Origin: Xanthoparmelia taractica
Lineage: Eukaryota; Ascomycota; Lecanoromycetes; Lecanorales; Parmeliaceae
Assembly (NCBI GenBank): GCA_033085395.1
Contig: JANQBS010000296.1
Coordinates: 1-43,975, forward strand
Direction of reading: 5' to 3'
Length of the DNA stretch: 43,975 nt
Positions 33,386 through 43,975 of this stretch are shown piece by piece (position 1 is the first letter of the stretch; every line of letters begins with the position of its first letter). A program made the position numbers and the translations under genes. Below the pieces are notes generated by a model. It did not search any database. It saw nothing but the letters and a program-made list of their open reading frames with translations, and was not told where the DNA came from.

Positions 33386-33559
33386 AAATAGCTATCATTA
33401 GCTATTTCAGGAGATCCTTCATTGTTACTTTATTATTACTTAAATTCGTTGAAATAATCCTTCTCCGCGGAGAACTGTATTCTATCTAATAAGATCCGCA
33501 TATAAAATCATCGAAATTCTTACCCGGACGGTCGAAATCTCACTGAGCTAGTCAAAACT

Positions 33560-35990
33560 TATTAAACGTATCTTTCTCACACTTATTATTATTATTATTA
33601 TTATTGCTATAGCTTACTATATTACTACATCATTATATTGCTACTATTATAGACTATCACTGTTATTTTAAGCACGTTACCACCCCTTTAAGCTATTTAT
33701 CTTACTATCTTTAGTACTTTACTACTATAAAAGAAAAGAAATATTACATAGTTAATTGTATAGTGAGAGAAAATTTAAATTTATATAATATATATCTTCA
33801 TATTAATAGAAAATCTTTCTTATTAATATAATACTATCTTATCGTTATTAAGAAGACTACTATTATTTTAACTCCCTTAGCTTTAAATTCTATCTCTCGA
33901 AATATTATTATTTTAATCTTTTAAATAAACGAATTTTTACATTTCGAGCACGCCTTTATTAGTCTTATCTTCGACGATATTAAGTAATTTATTTTCGATA
34001 TTATTAAGATTAATTTTAGGTCTCTAAAGATTATAAAAGAAGTAATTTTACTAGCCCGTGACGCACGTGTAAGAGCTCGTTCTATATCTATTAAGATTTT
34101 ATTAAACTAGCATATTAACTAAGTACTTAATTAATTAATTTTTAAGGCTACTCTAACTAAATTTAAGATTAATATTTAGTTATTAAGAAGGTTGAGAGAA
34201 TCTTCTTTTATTAGCGATACACCTCGTTCTTTATCTTCGAGAAGTTCTATTACTAGTAATTCTTCTATTAAAAATCCTTCTAGCACTAGCTCTAATTCTA
34301 GCAATTCAACTATCACGAACTTTACTAATTCTAATTCGAATTCTATATTAAATTCTACTTTAAATTCAAGTATAAACTCTACTTCTAGAGATACTTTAAA
34401 CTTTAATATAGCTGAAAATAACGAGGTTAATTAATAGAGTATTAACTTTTCACAGCAATAATAGACTGCTTTATAAGATTTTTTTTATAATATATCTAAA
34501 TCGCCTAATAAGCGAGGATCGTCAGAATAGGATAATATTAATACTATAGTAGAAACTATATTAATTAGTAAATAAAATACTAGTAATATAAGATTTTTGT
34601 AATTCGATATATAAGAATAAGTCGATAACTTTCGATATTTTTTTAATAAAGTATATATTAAAAGAGATTTACTTTCGAGTTATATATTTATTTTTAAAAT
34701 ATACTTATAATATAGCTAGCATTAAGAATAATAAGCTCGTTCGTATAAATTTCTAAATATACTTTAAGGAATCTATTTTAAAATAATAATTAAATAAGCT
34801 TTTTAATAATAATAAGCGTCTTATAAAGCTTAAGAATAAATTAAATAAGTAAAAGAGAATATTAATAAATAATTTAAAGTATTTATTAATATAATAATTA
34901 ATTCGTTATTAAAGAAGAGATATATCTTAAAGAATATTATTAGTAAAAGAAAGTCTTAAGAATACGTATAAAAGATCTTACGTATATCGAAGAATATTAA
35001 CTTAATTAGCGTTAAAAATTAGCTTAATATAATCTATAATAACTTAAATATTAAACTAAGACGTGACTTAAGAAGATTAAAAAATTAAATTATTTTATAT
35101 AATTTTCTTAAAAAGATAAACGATCTTAAGTATAATTAATAAATCTACGTAAATAGATATAATTCGAGAATATATAAGTTTTCTTCTTTTGAGTTTTCTT
35201 CTTCTTCTTTGAGAAATATCTTTACGAGATCTTCTTAAAATTATTCTTCTTAAAATCGAAGTAATAGTAATAGAGATATTTCTAATTAGTATTAACCTCG
35301 TTTATAATAGCAATCTTTTTAATCTTTTCGATCTTAGTAAAGTATAAATCTTAATAATTAATATTAGCGATCTTATCTTTAGTAATATAAAAGTCAAAAC
35401 GCTTAATTAACTTAGTTATTTCCTCGTTAATATAATAATTAAAATACTTATTTAAACTCGCAGCAAAACGCTTAGTAAATACCTCGTTAATCTCTATAAA
35501 TCGCCGCTCCAAACGTATTAAATTCGATCTCGAATCGATCTTTATTTGATAGTTAGCAATAGAAGTTTCCTTTAAGGCCAACCCAAGGTTTTTAGCGAGA
35601 TTAAGATCTTTAGCAAAATCAAAGCAATTAAAGACCTTGATTTAATGCTATAAATTATTTAAAAGTAGCTATCTATTAGATATCTATTATTAATAAAAAT
35701 GCTAAGCGTGACGAAGCTTAAAGTTCGAATTATTAGAAAGAAAATATTAATATCGAATACTCTTACTTTGTAGACGAAGATTAATATGAGAATAAGATAT
35801 ATTATACTAGTTCTAATAAGCTTTCTATATAATTAATTAATAATTAGTTTATTGACTTTATAGGGATCGAAATCTACTATCGAAACTATTAGAAATCCTT
35901 CTTATTTAAGATCAAATTGCATAAGTATTTACGTATTAACTGCTTTAAAAAGCACGTCTATGTCAACGAAGCGGTGCTAGCAAAGTCTTC
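33560..35990 (+). pseudogene. Gag of element E with finger
   Basis: A Ser/Asn/Thr-rich open frame lies at 34192-34434, ending in the NSTSRDTLNF segment also present in D. A damaged capsid core follows at about 34620-34900. The next part is rich in Ser and former Gln (35160-35640). The finger EIYYRNY*KSFLFKIKLHKYL begins near 35870, equivalent to C-x2-C...L-H-x-H-L. A reading frame on the opposite strand at 35351-35581 is a shadow of the Gln-rich part. Confidence 0.75.
33583..33605. repeat. (ATT)n microsatellite in element E
   Basis: A run of TTA/ATT triplets in the leader or start of Gag. Element D has only interspersed ATT/ATC units at the same place (about 30975-31010), so the run expanded in E or decayed in D. 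Confidence 0.8.
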
Positions 35991-35999
35991 TAACTTCGA

Positions 36000-36814
36000 G
36001 AAATAGCTTATAAAGTCGTTTAACTCCGCTAATAAAAACTTAAAAATTATTAAGTTTATCGCTTTTAATTAGAATTTAGAAAATAAGTTTATTTTTCGAA
36101 GTTAAACTTACGTTATAATTAAAATTAAACTCGATTCTATTAATTAAAAGAATAAAGTTTATATTAATATCGAATATAATATAAGCTTAAGAAATAGATT
36201 ATAATATTCTTAGTAATATTTAAATATAATTATTTTTAAAATAATAATATTTTTACGAGTGCGTAAAGTTAATACTTTTAAGTATAAGACTTCGAAGTAT
36301 ATTATATAGAATATCTATTTTTTTAGAATTAATAATTAAGATCGAAGAGTACTTATATATCTACGTAGAGAATTATATATTATTAATAATTTACGTGTTA
36401 AAATATTTATTAAAAATAATATTATTAGACTCGAAGAGATTATTATTAATATAGTTAATAAGAAAGTAAGAATTAATAGTTATAGTACTACGATTAATAT
36501 TATTACTCGATCTCGAGGCGAGTTTATTCGAAGAAAGATCTATATTAAATTATCTATTTTCATATCTTCGTATAGCGAGATAATTCTATTAATTAAAGAA
36601 ATTAATCTATTTAATAATCGTGATTTCTTATTTAAATTAGTAATATAGACGCATTTAATAATATTTAATTAATTAATTAATTATATAATAATTAAAATTC
36701 TAATTCGAAATAAGTCTAATATATTTATTTAAATTTTAAGAAAATTAAGACCTAAAAATATTTTTAAAATAAATTATAAAAATTATTTTTAAATTAATAT
36801 TAAATTTAAATTTG
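36000..36814 (+). pseudogene. Aspartic-protease region of element E, cut by element F
   Basis: FIFRS*TYVIIKIKLDS near 36085-36135 is the FRxWxYA motif with Trp as stop. VYINIEYNISL near 36160 is the active-site segment. Then LHIINNLRVKIFIKNNIIR-like sequence and ITTRPRGEF-type sequence run colinear with D to about 36640. The tail degrades and ends where F starts at 36815. RT, RNase H and integrase of E are not in the window. Confidence 0.8.
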
Positions 36815-36985
36815 TGTCATGAAAAGGTCTGGGATTGAAATGATTAAAAAGTCTGTGGAATTCTAAGGGTCGCAGGGCGGAGATCATGCTAAGAAACTAA
36901 TACAAATTTGATCTAGCCTCCTCGATCTTCTCGAAATGTTCTTCCCGGAATACCTTTGATATTAATATATAAAAAAATCGTGATA
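36815..36985 (-). repeat. 3' LTR of element F
   Basis: 171 bp, plus strand TGTCATGAAAAGG to ATCGTGATA, the same length as the B LTRs. It aligns along its length to the reverse complement of 9890-10060. Confidence 0.93.
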
Positions 36986-37011
36986 ACATCTTACAACAAT
37001 AAGAAAAAAAT

Positions 37012-37025
37012 AAGCGACCTCGCTT
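37012..37025. other. GC hairpin upstream of the 3' LTR of element F
   Basis: AAGCGACCTCGCTT with a 6-bp stem, 26 bp inside the 3' LTR, the counterpart of 16760-16775 in B. Confidence 0.68.
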
Positions 37026-37379
37026 GCTTATTATATCCTTAATTTATTAATGCTATTAAATTCGTATTGGCGATAAACTATTAAAAAATTAATAATAGTA
37101 AGATTATATTGACGACTGAAAGTATATAATGTGAGAGTAGTTAGAATATTATAATAATAACACACAAATTGATTAATGTCTTTCTTTAATAATTATATAA
37201 ACGCTATCGAATAAAGGAGAGTAATTCTCGATTAGTAATATTCGTTAAGTCATTTAAATGTAGCGATGAGATAGTAGATATAGTTAGCTAAGATATTTAA
37301 CTTATAAATCTCTTGTTGAGTTAAATAATTATATTTTTTTAGCTTGCGGAGACCTCGTAATTCAAACGGTATTAGCAGT

Positions 37380-38740
37380 AGCGATTGCATTCTTATATTG
37401 CTATACTAAGTTATCGAAATTGGTGAGATCTCTGGCGTTATATCACTGATTATATTTAGGCCCGTATCTCAATTATTTGATGAGATATTACGTGGCAAGA
37501 TCTCTATCTTTTCGAATAACTCGCTTATTAAGAATTCGCTCTACTTCTTAGAACTTATATTTATTAATATCTTTTTTTTATATACACACTATCTAATTAA
37601 TTAGAAATAGAACGATTATACGAGTTAGAGTTAAAAGTAGAAATAGACTCTAGTTATACAATGCTAAAAATTAAATATATATTTCAATGCCCTAAGATAG
37701 CTAATTTGTAAATCTATTTGTTAATTTTCTATAGTATTTCGAAAGAATTAATATACTACTAAGATAGCTTAATAATAATAATAGTAGCAGTAATAATAGA
37801 GATAAAATAGTCTTTATGCAATCGTAAATAAGCTTAATCGCCCTACTTAAAAAATATTTATTAATGCTTTCTATTATAGTAATATTTTTAATCTATCTAA
37901 GCAAATAAGATAATATTAGCTATTTAAATACGGGTAACAATAGACTATAATAGAGATATAGTGACTTCTTTAAGTAGATTAAGTGATTTATTAGATTAAA
38001 ATTCGTAAGTTAGTTTATTAAGAGTGCTATTAATTGTAATTGAGATCGAGTTATTAAGTAGAGCTTATATTCGCGAGAGAACTAACGGCTAGAGAGCGAG
38101 ATTCTACATAATATATAGATAGAATCGTAGTACTATCTTCGCTATTTAATTAGTTTTCTCGCTACTTTTATTCGTCTAAAAATAATAAATAATCGAATAA
38201 AGTAACTTTATTTCGAGCTTTTTAAAGAGCTTCGATTAAAGCTTAAAAAGAAACTTTCTATCACGATTTATAAATAAAACTCTCGAGATTCCTTAGTTTA
38301 TAATATTAAGTTTATTAAGTAATATAGTAGTTTATTAAGCGACGAAGTAGTCCTTTTTATTAGACACGAAAGTTATCTTCTTTATAAACTTATCTATTGT
38401 AAAAAGAATAATATCGAATATTTTATTTATTGATTTTAAGAATATTAAAATAAAATCTAGAGTAAATATATAAAATAATATTAACGAAGACTTAATTAGC
38501 TATAGAGAATCATAAAAACAATATCGGCGTGTTTAAAAAATAAGATATTAAGGGTAGAATCTAATATACTGCCGAAGATACTTAATTAATTTATAAATAT
38601 ATTATATATTCGAAATCCTCTTATAAGACCTCTTAAATCTTAAATAATTATCTTTATAAGCTATTTCAAGAATAACTTTAATTATGCTTTGAGATATATA
38701 AAGACTCTACACGCCGATAAGCTTATTAATATAAAAGAAA
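37380..38740 (-). pseudogene. Integrase with chromodomain, element F
   Basis: The chromodomain reads at about 37390-37560: EVERILNKRVIRKDRDLAT, then RYGPKYNQ*YNARDLTNFDN, nearly the same as in B. The core lies at about 38000-38500; around 38080-38200 it aligns base for base with the reverse complement of B 15640-15780. The zinc region is near 38640-38740. Stops at Trp and Gln codons interrupt it. Confidence 0.83.
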
Positions 38741-38979
38741 AGATTTTGATACTTCTATATAGTGTCTTTTATGTGTCTATCACAAACGAAAGAAAAATTA
38801 ATAATATTCTCGTTAATATCTTTATTCTTAATTATTAAAGTAGAGATTTTAATATAGAATAAGTCTATCTTATAATTGTTTTCGAGGCCTTCAAAGAACG
38901 TAGAACTTATCTTTATAAGTGTAATAGTAAAGAGAGTATTTAGCTTATTATACTCATTAGAGAGGGATATATTATTATT

Positions 38980-39480
38980 ATTAGCACTCGTAAATCTTGA
39001 AAGTATATTTAAGATAATATATTCTTTTTTAGACTTATATCGAATATTAAAACGAAATTACCTAAGAAATTAAGAAGCTCTAATAAGACGAACGTTTATT
39101 CTTATAGTAAAATTCGTTGAGGTAATAAATAATTATTTTATAATATTTAAGATAATAGAATAATCTATTTAAATAATAGTAATATGCTTCGATAAGTCTA
39201 TTAAATACCTTATTTTCTTAAGCACTTAGACGAAGTCTACTACTTCTAGCTCTATTGATTAGTAGTTTTTCTTAGCTTAAGTTAGACCTCGAGAAAAAAA
39301 TATAATTATTTAAATTGTAGTGCGGGAAGACTATTTTAAGCTTAAGTTAGAATTAAATTCTTCGTTGACATAAAAGACTTATACTTCGAAACTAAACTTC
39401 TTTAAAGTATTCAAATTTACTTAAATTAATCTATTTAAATCGTAATGAATAAGTATAAAAGATTAAGATAATATTACTTA
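38980..39480 (-). pseudogene. RNase H of element F
   Basis: Located by colinearity with B 14300-14850. The sequence is recognisably the same but more degraded, and I did not read a clean catalytic block. Confidence 0.65.
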
Positions 39481-39739
39481 TAGACTATTAAAACTAGCTT
39501 ATTCTAGCTTAATTAATAGAGATAATTTAAAGCGTAAAGAATAAATATAACGAAAATCGCCTTTCGATGAAGCTTCTTTTAAAAGTCTTATCTTGAGATT
39601 CTATAAAGATGCTATAAATTATATATAATAATGAACTAAGCTACGAAGATAGTCTATTAGATTAAGATAATGCTTTAAATCTTTAAGAGTTACGAAATAA
39701 TTTAGCTTAATAATCGCTTTAAATTTGTTATCTGCAGTA

Positions 39740-40540
39740 GCTATTCTTAAAGAGTTAATATATTAATTAAATAGATTAATATTTAAATATTTTAGAAAGG
39801 TTTTTTTTAGAAACGATTAAAATATTATATTTAATTAGAAGTTAAAAAAGTCTTTTTAAGTGATAAATATATTTAGAGAAACTTTTAGAATTAATAATAA
39901 TATTATTAATATAGACTTATACGAAGTTCTTAAGAGCTCTTAGAATATAATTAATTCTTCTTTATACGTAGATAATTAAATTTATATATTTTATAATTGA
40001 AATATTAAATGTTTTCTATTCTCGATACGTAACTACTATAAATATATATTAAAAGTCGAAATATATAAATTATTAATAGAAGAAAGAAATTGTATTTAGC
40101 ATAGCTAGATGAGTGCAATTAAATAGCTTCGAGATAATATTAGATTAAAGAGGTACGAGATAGACGTCTAGTACAATAAGATCGTTTAGGTCTCGAATAT
40201 TAATTATAGTTCTATCTTTTCTCTTATTATTAGATAGAATTTTTTAAATAACGAAGATAGAATAGTTAAACGAAGTTAATTGCTTTATATACTTTAAACG
40301 ACCTTGCTATTAAAGAGAGTTAAAGATTTTATTAATTATTATCTTATCTATAAGCTTAAGAGAATAAATCTTCGCTCTCTTACTATTAGATAATCTTAAC
40401 TATTAATTATTTCGCAGAGAAAGCTTTATTTATTTATTCTATGACACTTTGGTAAAATATTTATTCTTTTATAAAGACGGAAACTTATTAACTAAGTTAG
40501 TTAATTATTACTTTTTTAGCTTATTCTTATAAACTATTAT
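39740..40540 (-). pseudogene. Reverse transcriptase of element F
   Basis: RALKNFV*VYINNIIINSKS is at about 39885-39945. YINN is the catalytic box with both Asp as Asn, Y codon at 39911-39913. The surrounding sequence is the reverse complement of B 13300-14100 with further transitions. Confidence 0.82.
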
Positions 40541-40699
40541 ATCGTTAGAAAGCTTTAATTCTATGCTCTTAGAATTAATATCTAAGATTTCGTTGGAAAT
40601 TTTATTTTCAATATAATTAATTAGAGAAGCAAAGCTATTAGCTAGACTTATTAACGTAATAGCCGCAAAGGTGACTACTTTTTTTAACTCAATTCGATG

Positions 40700-41440
40700 A
40701 TTTTAAGAGCTTTTCGAGCTTAGTTAAAGGCATCTCTACATTAATAATGAAGACGTTTTCGTAGTCGACTTCTTATAGTATTCTTAGATATAATTTCTTG
40801 AAAATTTGCATAGTATAATTAGTCTTATTTTTGACTATTACACTAATAATATTAATATTAATCATATAAGTATATATAATTAAATTATACTACTTTATAG
40901 GTTCGAAAATAAAGTCCCTATTAGATAGATTCTTAAATATAATAATAGATAGAATTTACTAAGCTCGTAAGGCGATTATAAGTGCTTTCTATACTCGAAT
41001 TAATTGATTTATATACTAATTAGTATTATAAGTTATAATCTTAATAATAATATTATAACTATTAATACGAGCCTCGTTTTTACTTATATCAAGTATAATC
41101 TTCTTCGATCTTATAATGTTATTTCTTATTAATAGATTTATCTTTAAATTATTAACCAAATAAATTTCTTTTACAATATAAGCAAGAGCCTTATTATTAT
41201 TTCTTTTGCGACCTAGGAGATATATAAGAATAAGCATATATTTATTAATATTATGCATTATAGAATTAAGCCCTTTAACACGTAGATAAGATAATATTTT
41301 TTTAATTTTTACATTAGAGAGAAGAGATAAAAGTTATTACTTATCGATTAATATTATATTAGTCCCTAAATTAGCATATTCTTTTTTATCTTTTATATTT
41401 AATATAAATCGTAGTGAAATATAAGCGTAATTTCAGTCAC
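40700..41440 (-). pseudogene. Aspartic-protease region of element F
   Basis: FRD*NYAYI (FRxWxYA with Trp as stop) is near 41425-41450. The remaining open frame 41016-41258 contains EIYLVNNLKINLLIRNNII and KNEARINSYNIIIKII, matching the B frame 12578-12874 residue for residue apart from RIP-type changes. Confidence 0.82.
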
Positions 41441-43600
41441 GAAAGCTAAAACTAGTATCTAATCGAGTTATATTCTTGAAGTCTAATTAAATAATTTTTA
41501 AGGTAAAAGCATTAATATTTATTTATGTATTTGCTAGCGATTTAGATAGTGGTTTAGAATGATATTCGACTCGCAAATGCTTATGTAATTTCGACTTAGA
41601 AGAGAAAGTTAGATCACAATTCCTATAGTACGTTTGAATGCCCATAAATTTAGTAAAAGAATTATTATATTATTAATTATTTAATTTATCAAAATCATGG
41701 TCCGACTGCTTCTAATAGTCGTTAATTTCAATATTCTGTTGAAGCGTATTTTCTTTCGCTTAACTAGGATTTTCTTGCTTAGTGATCGCTTCTGCTTGAT
41801 AAGCAGTAGCCTTAGATCTAAAATTCTACTGAAATTATCGATTTTCGGCATTATTTTGACTTTCGAATTTTCGATCTGCTTAATCGAATTGATTGATTTA
41901 AGGTCGATTCGTTAAATCTAATATATTTTGCTATTCTTTAACTTACACGAAAGGTCTTTAATTCGATAATCGTGAATTGTAGCGAGGATTTAATTAATAG
42001 TCGTATTGCTAAGGGCGATAAGTATTTTAATTAAAGGAGTTAGAAGATCGAAATAATTGCTACTAACGATATAATTACTTATATTGCTACTGCTATTATT
42101 CAAATAACTAAGAAATAGAATTAAATTAGTCCTATTAATCTTGACGAATTAAAGAAGCTAAATTTAAAAGACCTTGCTAAAATATATTCTTTAGTGTATT
42201 TCGATAGATATTTTTACGTTAATTCTATTAATTTTACTGCTATTAATAAGACCTTTAAACGAAAGCCTAATACTATCTAATATATAGCTCAAATTAAGTT
42301 ATCTTCTTTATATTAAGTATTTAAATAAAGCTTATAATAATAATAGCTGAATTTGGTAAATTAATAAAAATACGTAATTTCGATATAATTTCCTAATAGG
42401 TAAATGTCAACTAATTTTGAATGTTATTAATATTAGCTAATTTTACGTGTTTAACTACTACTTACACATAGTTAGTAAGCTCTCTGCGCGCTCGAGTATC
42501 TATTAATATATACTTCTCTATAATTAGATTCGAGAGTATTACGCCTAGCAATTTCTTAAATCTTACAGAGAGAGCTCTATATTATTCTTTCACTTCATTA
42601 TCTTTTATACGAAGATCTCTTCGTTTTAAATTTAATAGCTCTAAGATATATTAAATAAGTGTAGAATTACGAAAATAAGTAATTATATTAATACGAACTA
42701 TAGCTTCTTCTTTTATAGTTATTAAGTTATGAATTCTTTTAATAAATAGAATTATACTACGATAATATACGTTCTTTTCTATAGTTATAATTTTATTCTC
42801 TTCGTAAGACTTATTTAGAAAAGAATCGAAATAACTTAGTTCTATAGTATTTCATTTGCTATTAGAACTCGGTGTTTTTATTATAATTAATTCGAGTTCT
42901 CCTAACTCTTCTAACGAGCCTTATTCTCCCTTAGGTTTAATAGATAAATGCAAGTTATTAATGATATTCGTAACGATGGAGTTAATAGTATTATTGATTA
43001 TATCTTATAGTTATTGAGCTGTGAAGTTAATAGTTATTTTAAATATAGTTTGACTTAATTATCTAGAAGAAGTGCTTGAATTTTTACTTAAATTAATAGT
43101 ATCTATAGTAGTAGAATCCTCATAAATCACTAATAACGGTGATAATATAGAATTATCTAATAAAGAATCACGATTATTATTAGTAGAATTATTATCAATA
43201 TTAGTAGAACTATTAGTAGAATTGTCGTTATTAATATTAGTAGGGTTATTTTTAATTAATAATCGATTAGATATATTTTCAGTAGAAAAAGAATCAAAGA
43301 GTAAGTTTTTAAGAGACTACGTGACTTGCTTAAAACGTCGAATAGATTTACGAAAAGTAGGTTTATTAACGGCTTAGTTAGATGGTTAACGATCTTAAAT
43401 TAAGAAATAAGTAGTCGTTTTTAATGAATTAACAGCAGAATTAATAATAGATATTAATTTAACAGGCCTGAGAGTGTTAAACGTGAGATGCTTATAAATC
43501 TCCTTGATATCGTTAGATATTAAATCAGCGTATTTATAATCGATAATAATAAATTCCTAGATATCAAATGCGAGAATAAGTACTTATCTATCTATTAAAG
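41441..43600 (-). pseudogene. Gag of element F with finger
   Basis: The finger YYRNCDLTFSSKSKLHKHL is at about 41576-41632. Here the second Cys and both His are intact, which with copy B supports a C-x2-C-x12-H-x-H/C type finger. The capsid-like core and the Asn/Ser-rich N-terminal part (about 42900-43280, with repeated AATATTAGTAGAA-like units) match B. The reading frame is broken throughout. Confidence 0.78.
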
Positions 43601-43803
43601 TAGTTAGCGTTAATTTATAAGGCTAATTAATAAGAGAAGTAAAATAAAGAAACTTTTGAGTAGATAAAGAGTAGAGAGAAAAGCTAATGAGATTTTACTA
43701 ATCTAATAGCTCACTTATTTAATAAATTCGATAATAATGAGTGAGCTATATTGATGAAGGACTTCTTCTGAATCGATTCGATAGTTAGTTAATATCGAAA
43801 TCA

Positions 43804-43816
43804 AGCGTTGCTATCA
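43804..43816 (-). other. Primer-binding site of element F
   Basis: Minus-strand TGATAGCAACGCT, the same as B apart from a final C-to-T change, three bases from the LTR. Confidence 0.75.
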
Positions 43817-43819
43817 TGT

Positions 43820-43901
43820 TATCATGAAAAGGTCTAAGATTGGAATAATTAAAAAGTCTGTGGAATTCTAAGGGTCGTAGGGCGGAGATCATGCTGAGAA
43901 A
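43820..43901 (-). repeat. Truncated 5' LTR of element F
   Basis: Plus strand TATCATGAAAAGG matches the start of 36815-36985 for 82 bp and stops after GCTGAGAAA, where the TIR element arm begins at the TA 43902-43903. Confidence 0.9.
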
Positions 43902-43903
43902 TA

Positions 43904-43975
43904 CGGGTCGGAAAGGTGTGGTATCTGTTGAACATAGTCGTTTTCAACTTTTTTTCAACTTTTTTTAAAAAATTA
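43904..43975. mobile_element. Arm of the TIR transposon at the right edge
   Basis: It begins CGGGTCGGAAAGGTGTGG after TA (43902-43903) and continues GTTGAACATAGTCG and AACTTTTTTT twice to the edge. This is the inverted copy of 1-74. The element interrupts the 5' LTR of F, making it among the youngest insertions here. Confidence 0.78.

Larger units (their letters stand above)
33210..36814 (+). mobile_element. Element E: 5' half of a D-related gypsy element
   Basis: It starts with a TGTCACG LTR and a primer-binding site, then follows element D through leader, Gag, finger and protease in opposite orientation. At 36814 it stops abruptly at the LTR of F, so F inserted into E and the rest of E lies beyond the right edge. 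No target duplication can be checked, because the far LTR is outside; CTTAG at 33205-33209 would be the left copy. It is related to D but not identical (LTR about 160 bp against 144 bp). Confidence 0.88.
36815..43901 (-). mobile_element. Element F: gypsy element of the B family, 5' LTR truncated
   Basis: It is colinear with B throughout, on the minus strand: 3' LTR 36815-36985, integrase/chromodomain, RNase H, RT, protease, Gag, primer site, and 82 bp of the 5' LTR (43820-43901). The 5' LTR should continue for about 89 bp but is cut by the TIR transposon arm at 43904, so no target duplication can be verified. It is more RIP-altered than B, yet retains a few residues B lost, such as one Cys and one His of the Gag finger. 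Confidence 0.92.

Noticed and set aside
33580..33610. Telomeric or centromeric satellite
   Set aside because: Only a short triplet run; no TTAGGG-type array or long satellite is present anywhere.
35351..35581. 76-codon frame on the minus strand of element E, which looks protein-like
   Set aside because: It is antisense to the Gln/Ser-rich Gag part. In D the same antisense frame is broken, and the sense frame explains the composition.
38876..39073. 65-codon plus-strand frame in element F
   Set aside because: Antisense to the integrase/RNase H of F, with no counterpart in B.
1..43975. A giant mobile element with 74-bp terminal inverted repeats spanning the whole window
   Set aside because: The arms are the ends of separate TA-flanked transposons pointing outward, one cutting into the F LTR, and the interior is a stack of unrelated insertions with no cargo genes or tyrosine recombinase.

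Overview
This window looks like a gene-free, A/T-dominated repeat block from a filamentous ascomycete fungus. The evidence is repeat-induced point mutation (RIP). CpA and TpG are nearly missing over long stretches while CpG survives. Former Gln and Trp codons read TAA or TAG, former Cys and His codons read Tyr, and differences between paired LTRs are almost all transitions. I found no host gene, tRNA, rRNA or CRISPR array. The species cannot be named from this sequence.

Layout, left to right: (1) 1-74, one arm of a TIR transposon that continues outside the window. (2) About 77-6240, a minus-strand Ty1/copia relic 'A' (Gag zinc knuckle, integrase, RT, RNase H). (3) About 6300-7860, the integrase end and chromodomain of a plus-strand Ty3/gypsy relic 'X'. 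(4) 7861-9884, unresolved. (5) 9890-16970, gypsy element 'B' with both LTRs and a 5-bp target duplication. (6) 17218-18405, a short non-autonomous LTR element 'T'. (7) 18411-19158 and 32114-33209, two parts of an older gypsy relic 'G'. (8) 19164-32108, minus-strand gypsy 'C', split by a 274-bp TA-flanked MITE (19376-19649) and by gypsy 'D' (23735-31369, minus). (9) 33210-36814, the 5' half of gypsy 'E' (plus, related to D). (10) 36815-43901, gypsy 'F' (minus, same family as B), cut at its 5' LTR by (11) 43904-43975, the same arm of the TIR transposon as at position 1, inverted.

Insertion order: target-site duplications prove that B, T, C and D entered existing sequence (D into C, C into G). 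F lies in E, E lies at G, and TIR elements lie in C and F; these are read from interrupted domains or flanks. None of the protein genes is intact. The elements share parts. B, D, E, F and T have the same 13-bp primer-binding site or a mutated form of it. B, D and F carry a GC hairpin just inside the 3' LTR. B, D, F and X have an integrase chromodomain, which in chromoviruses guides insertion to heterochromatin. This could explain the dense nesting, but that is inference.

I see no convincing new cellular system. The best leads are the short element T, the shared hairpin and primer site, the MITE sitting exactly where element C lost its integrase core, and the unresolved charged stretch at 7861-9884. 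Boundaries given without an LTR or target duplication are approximate.
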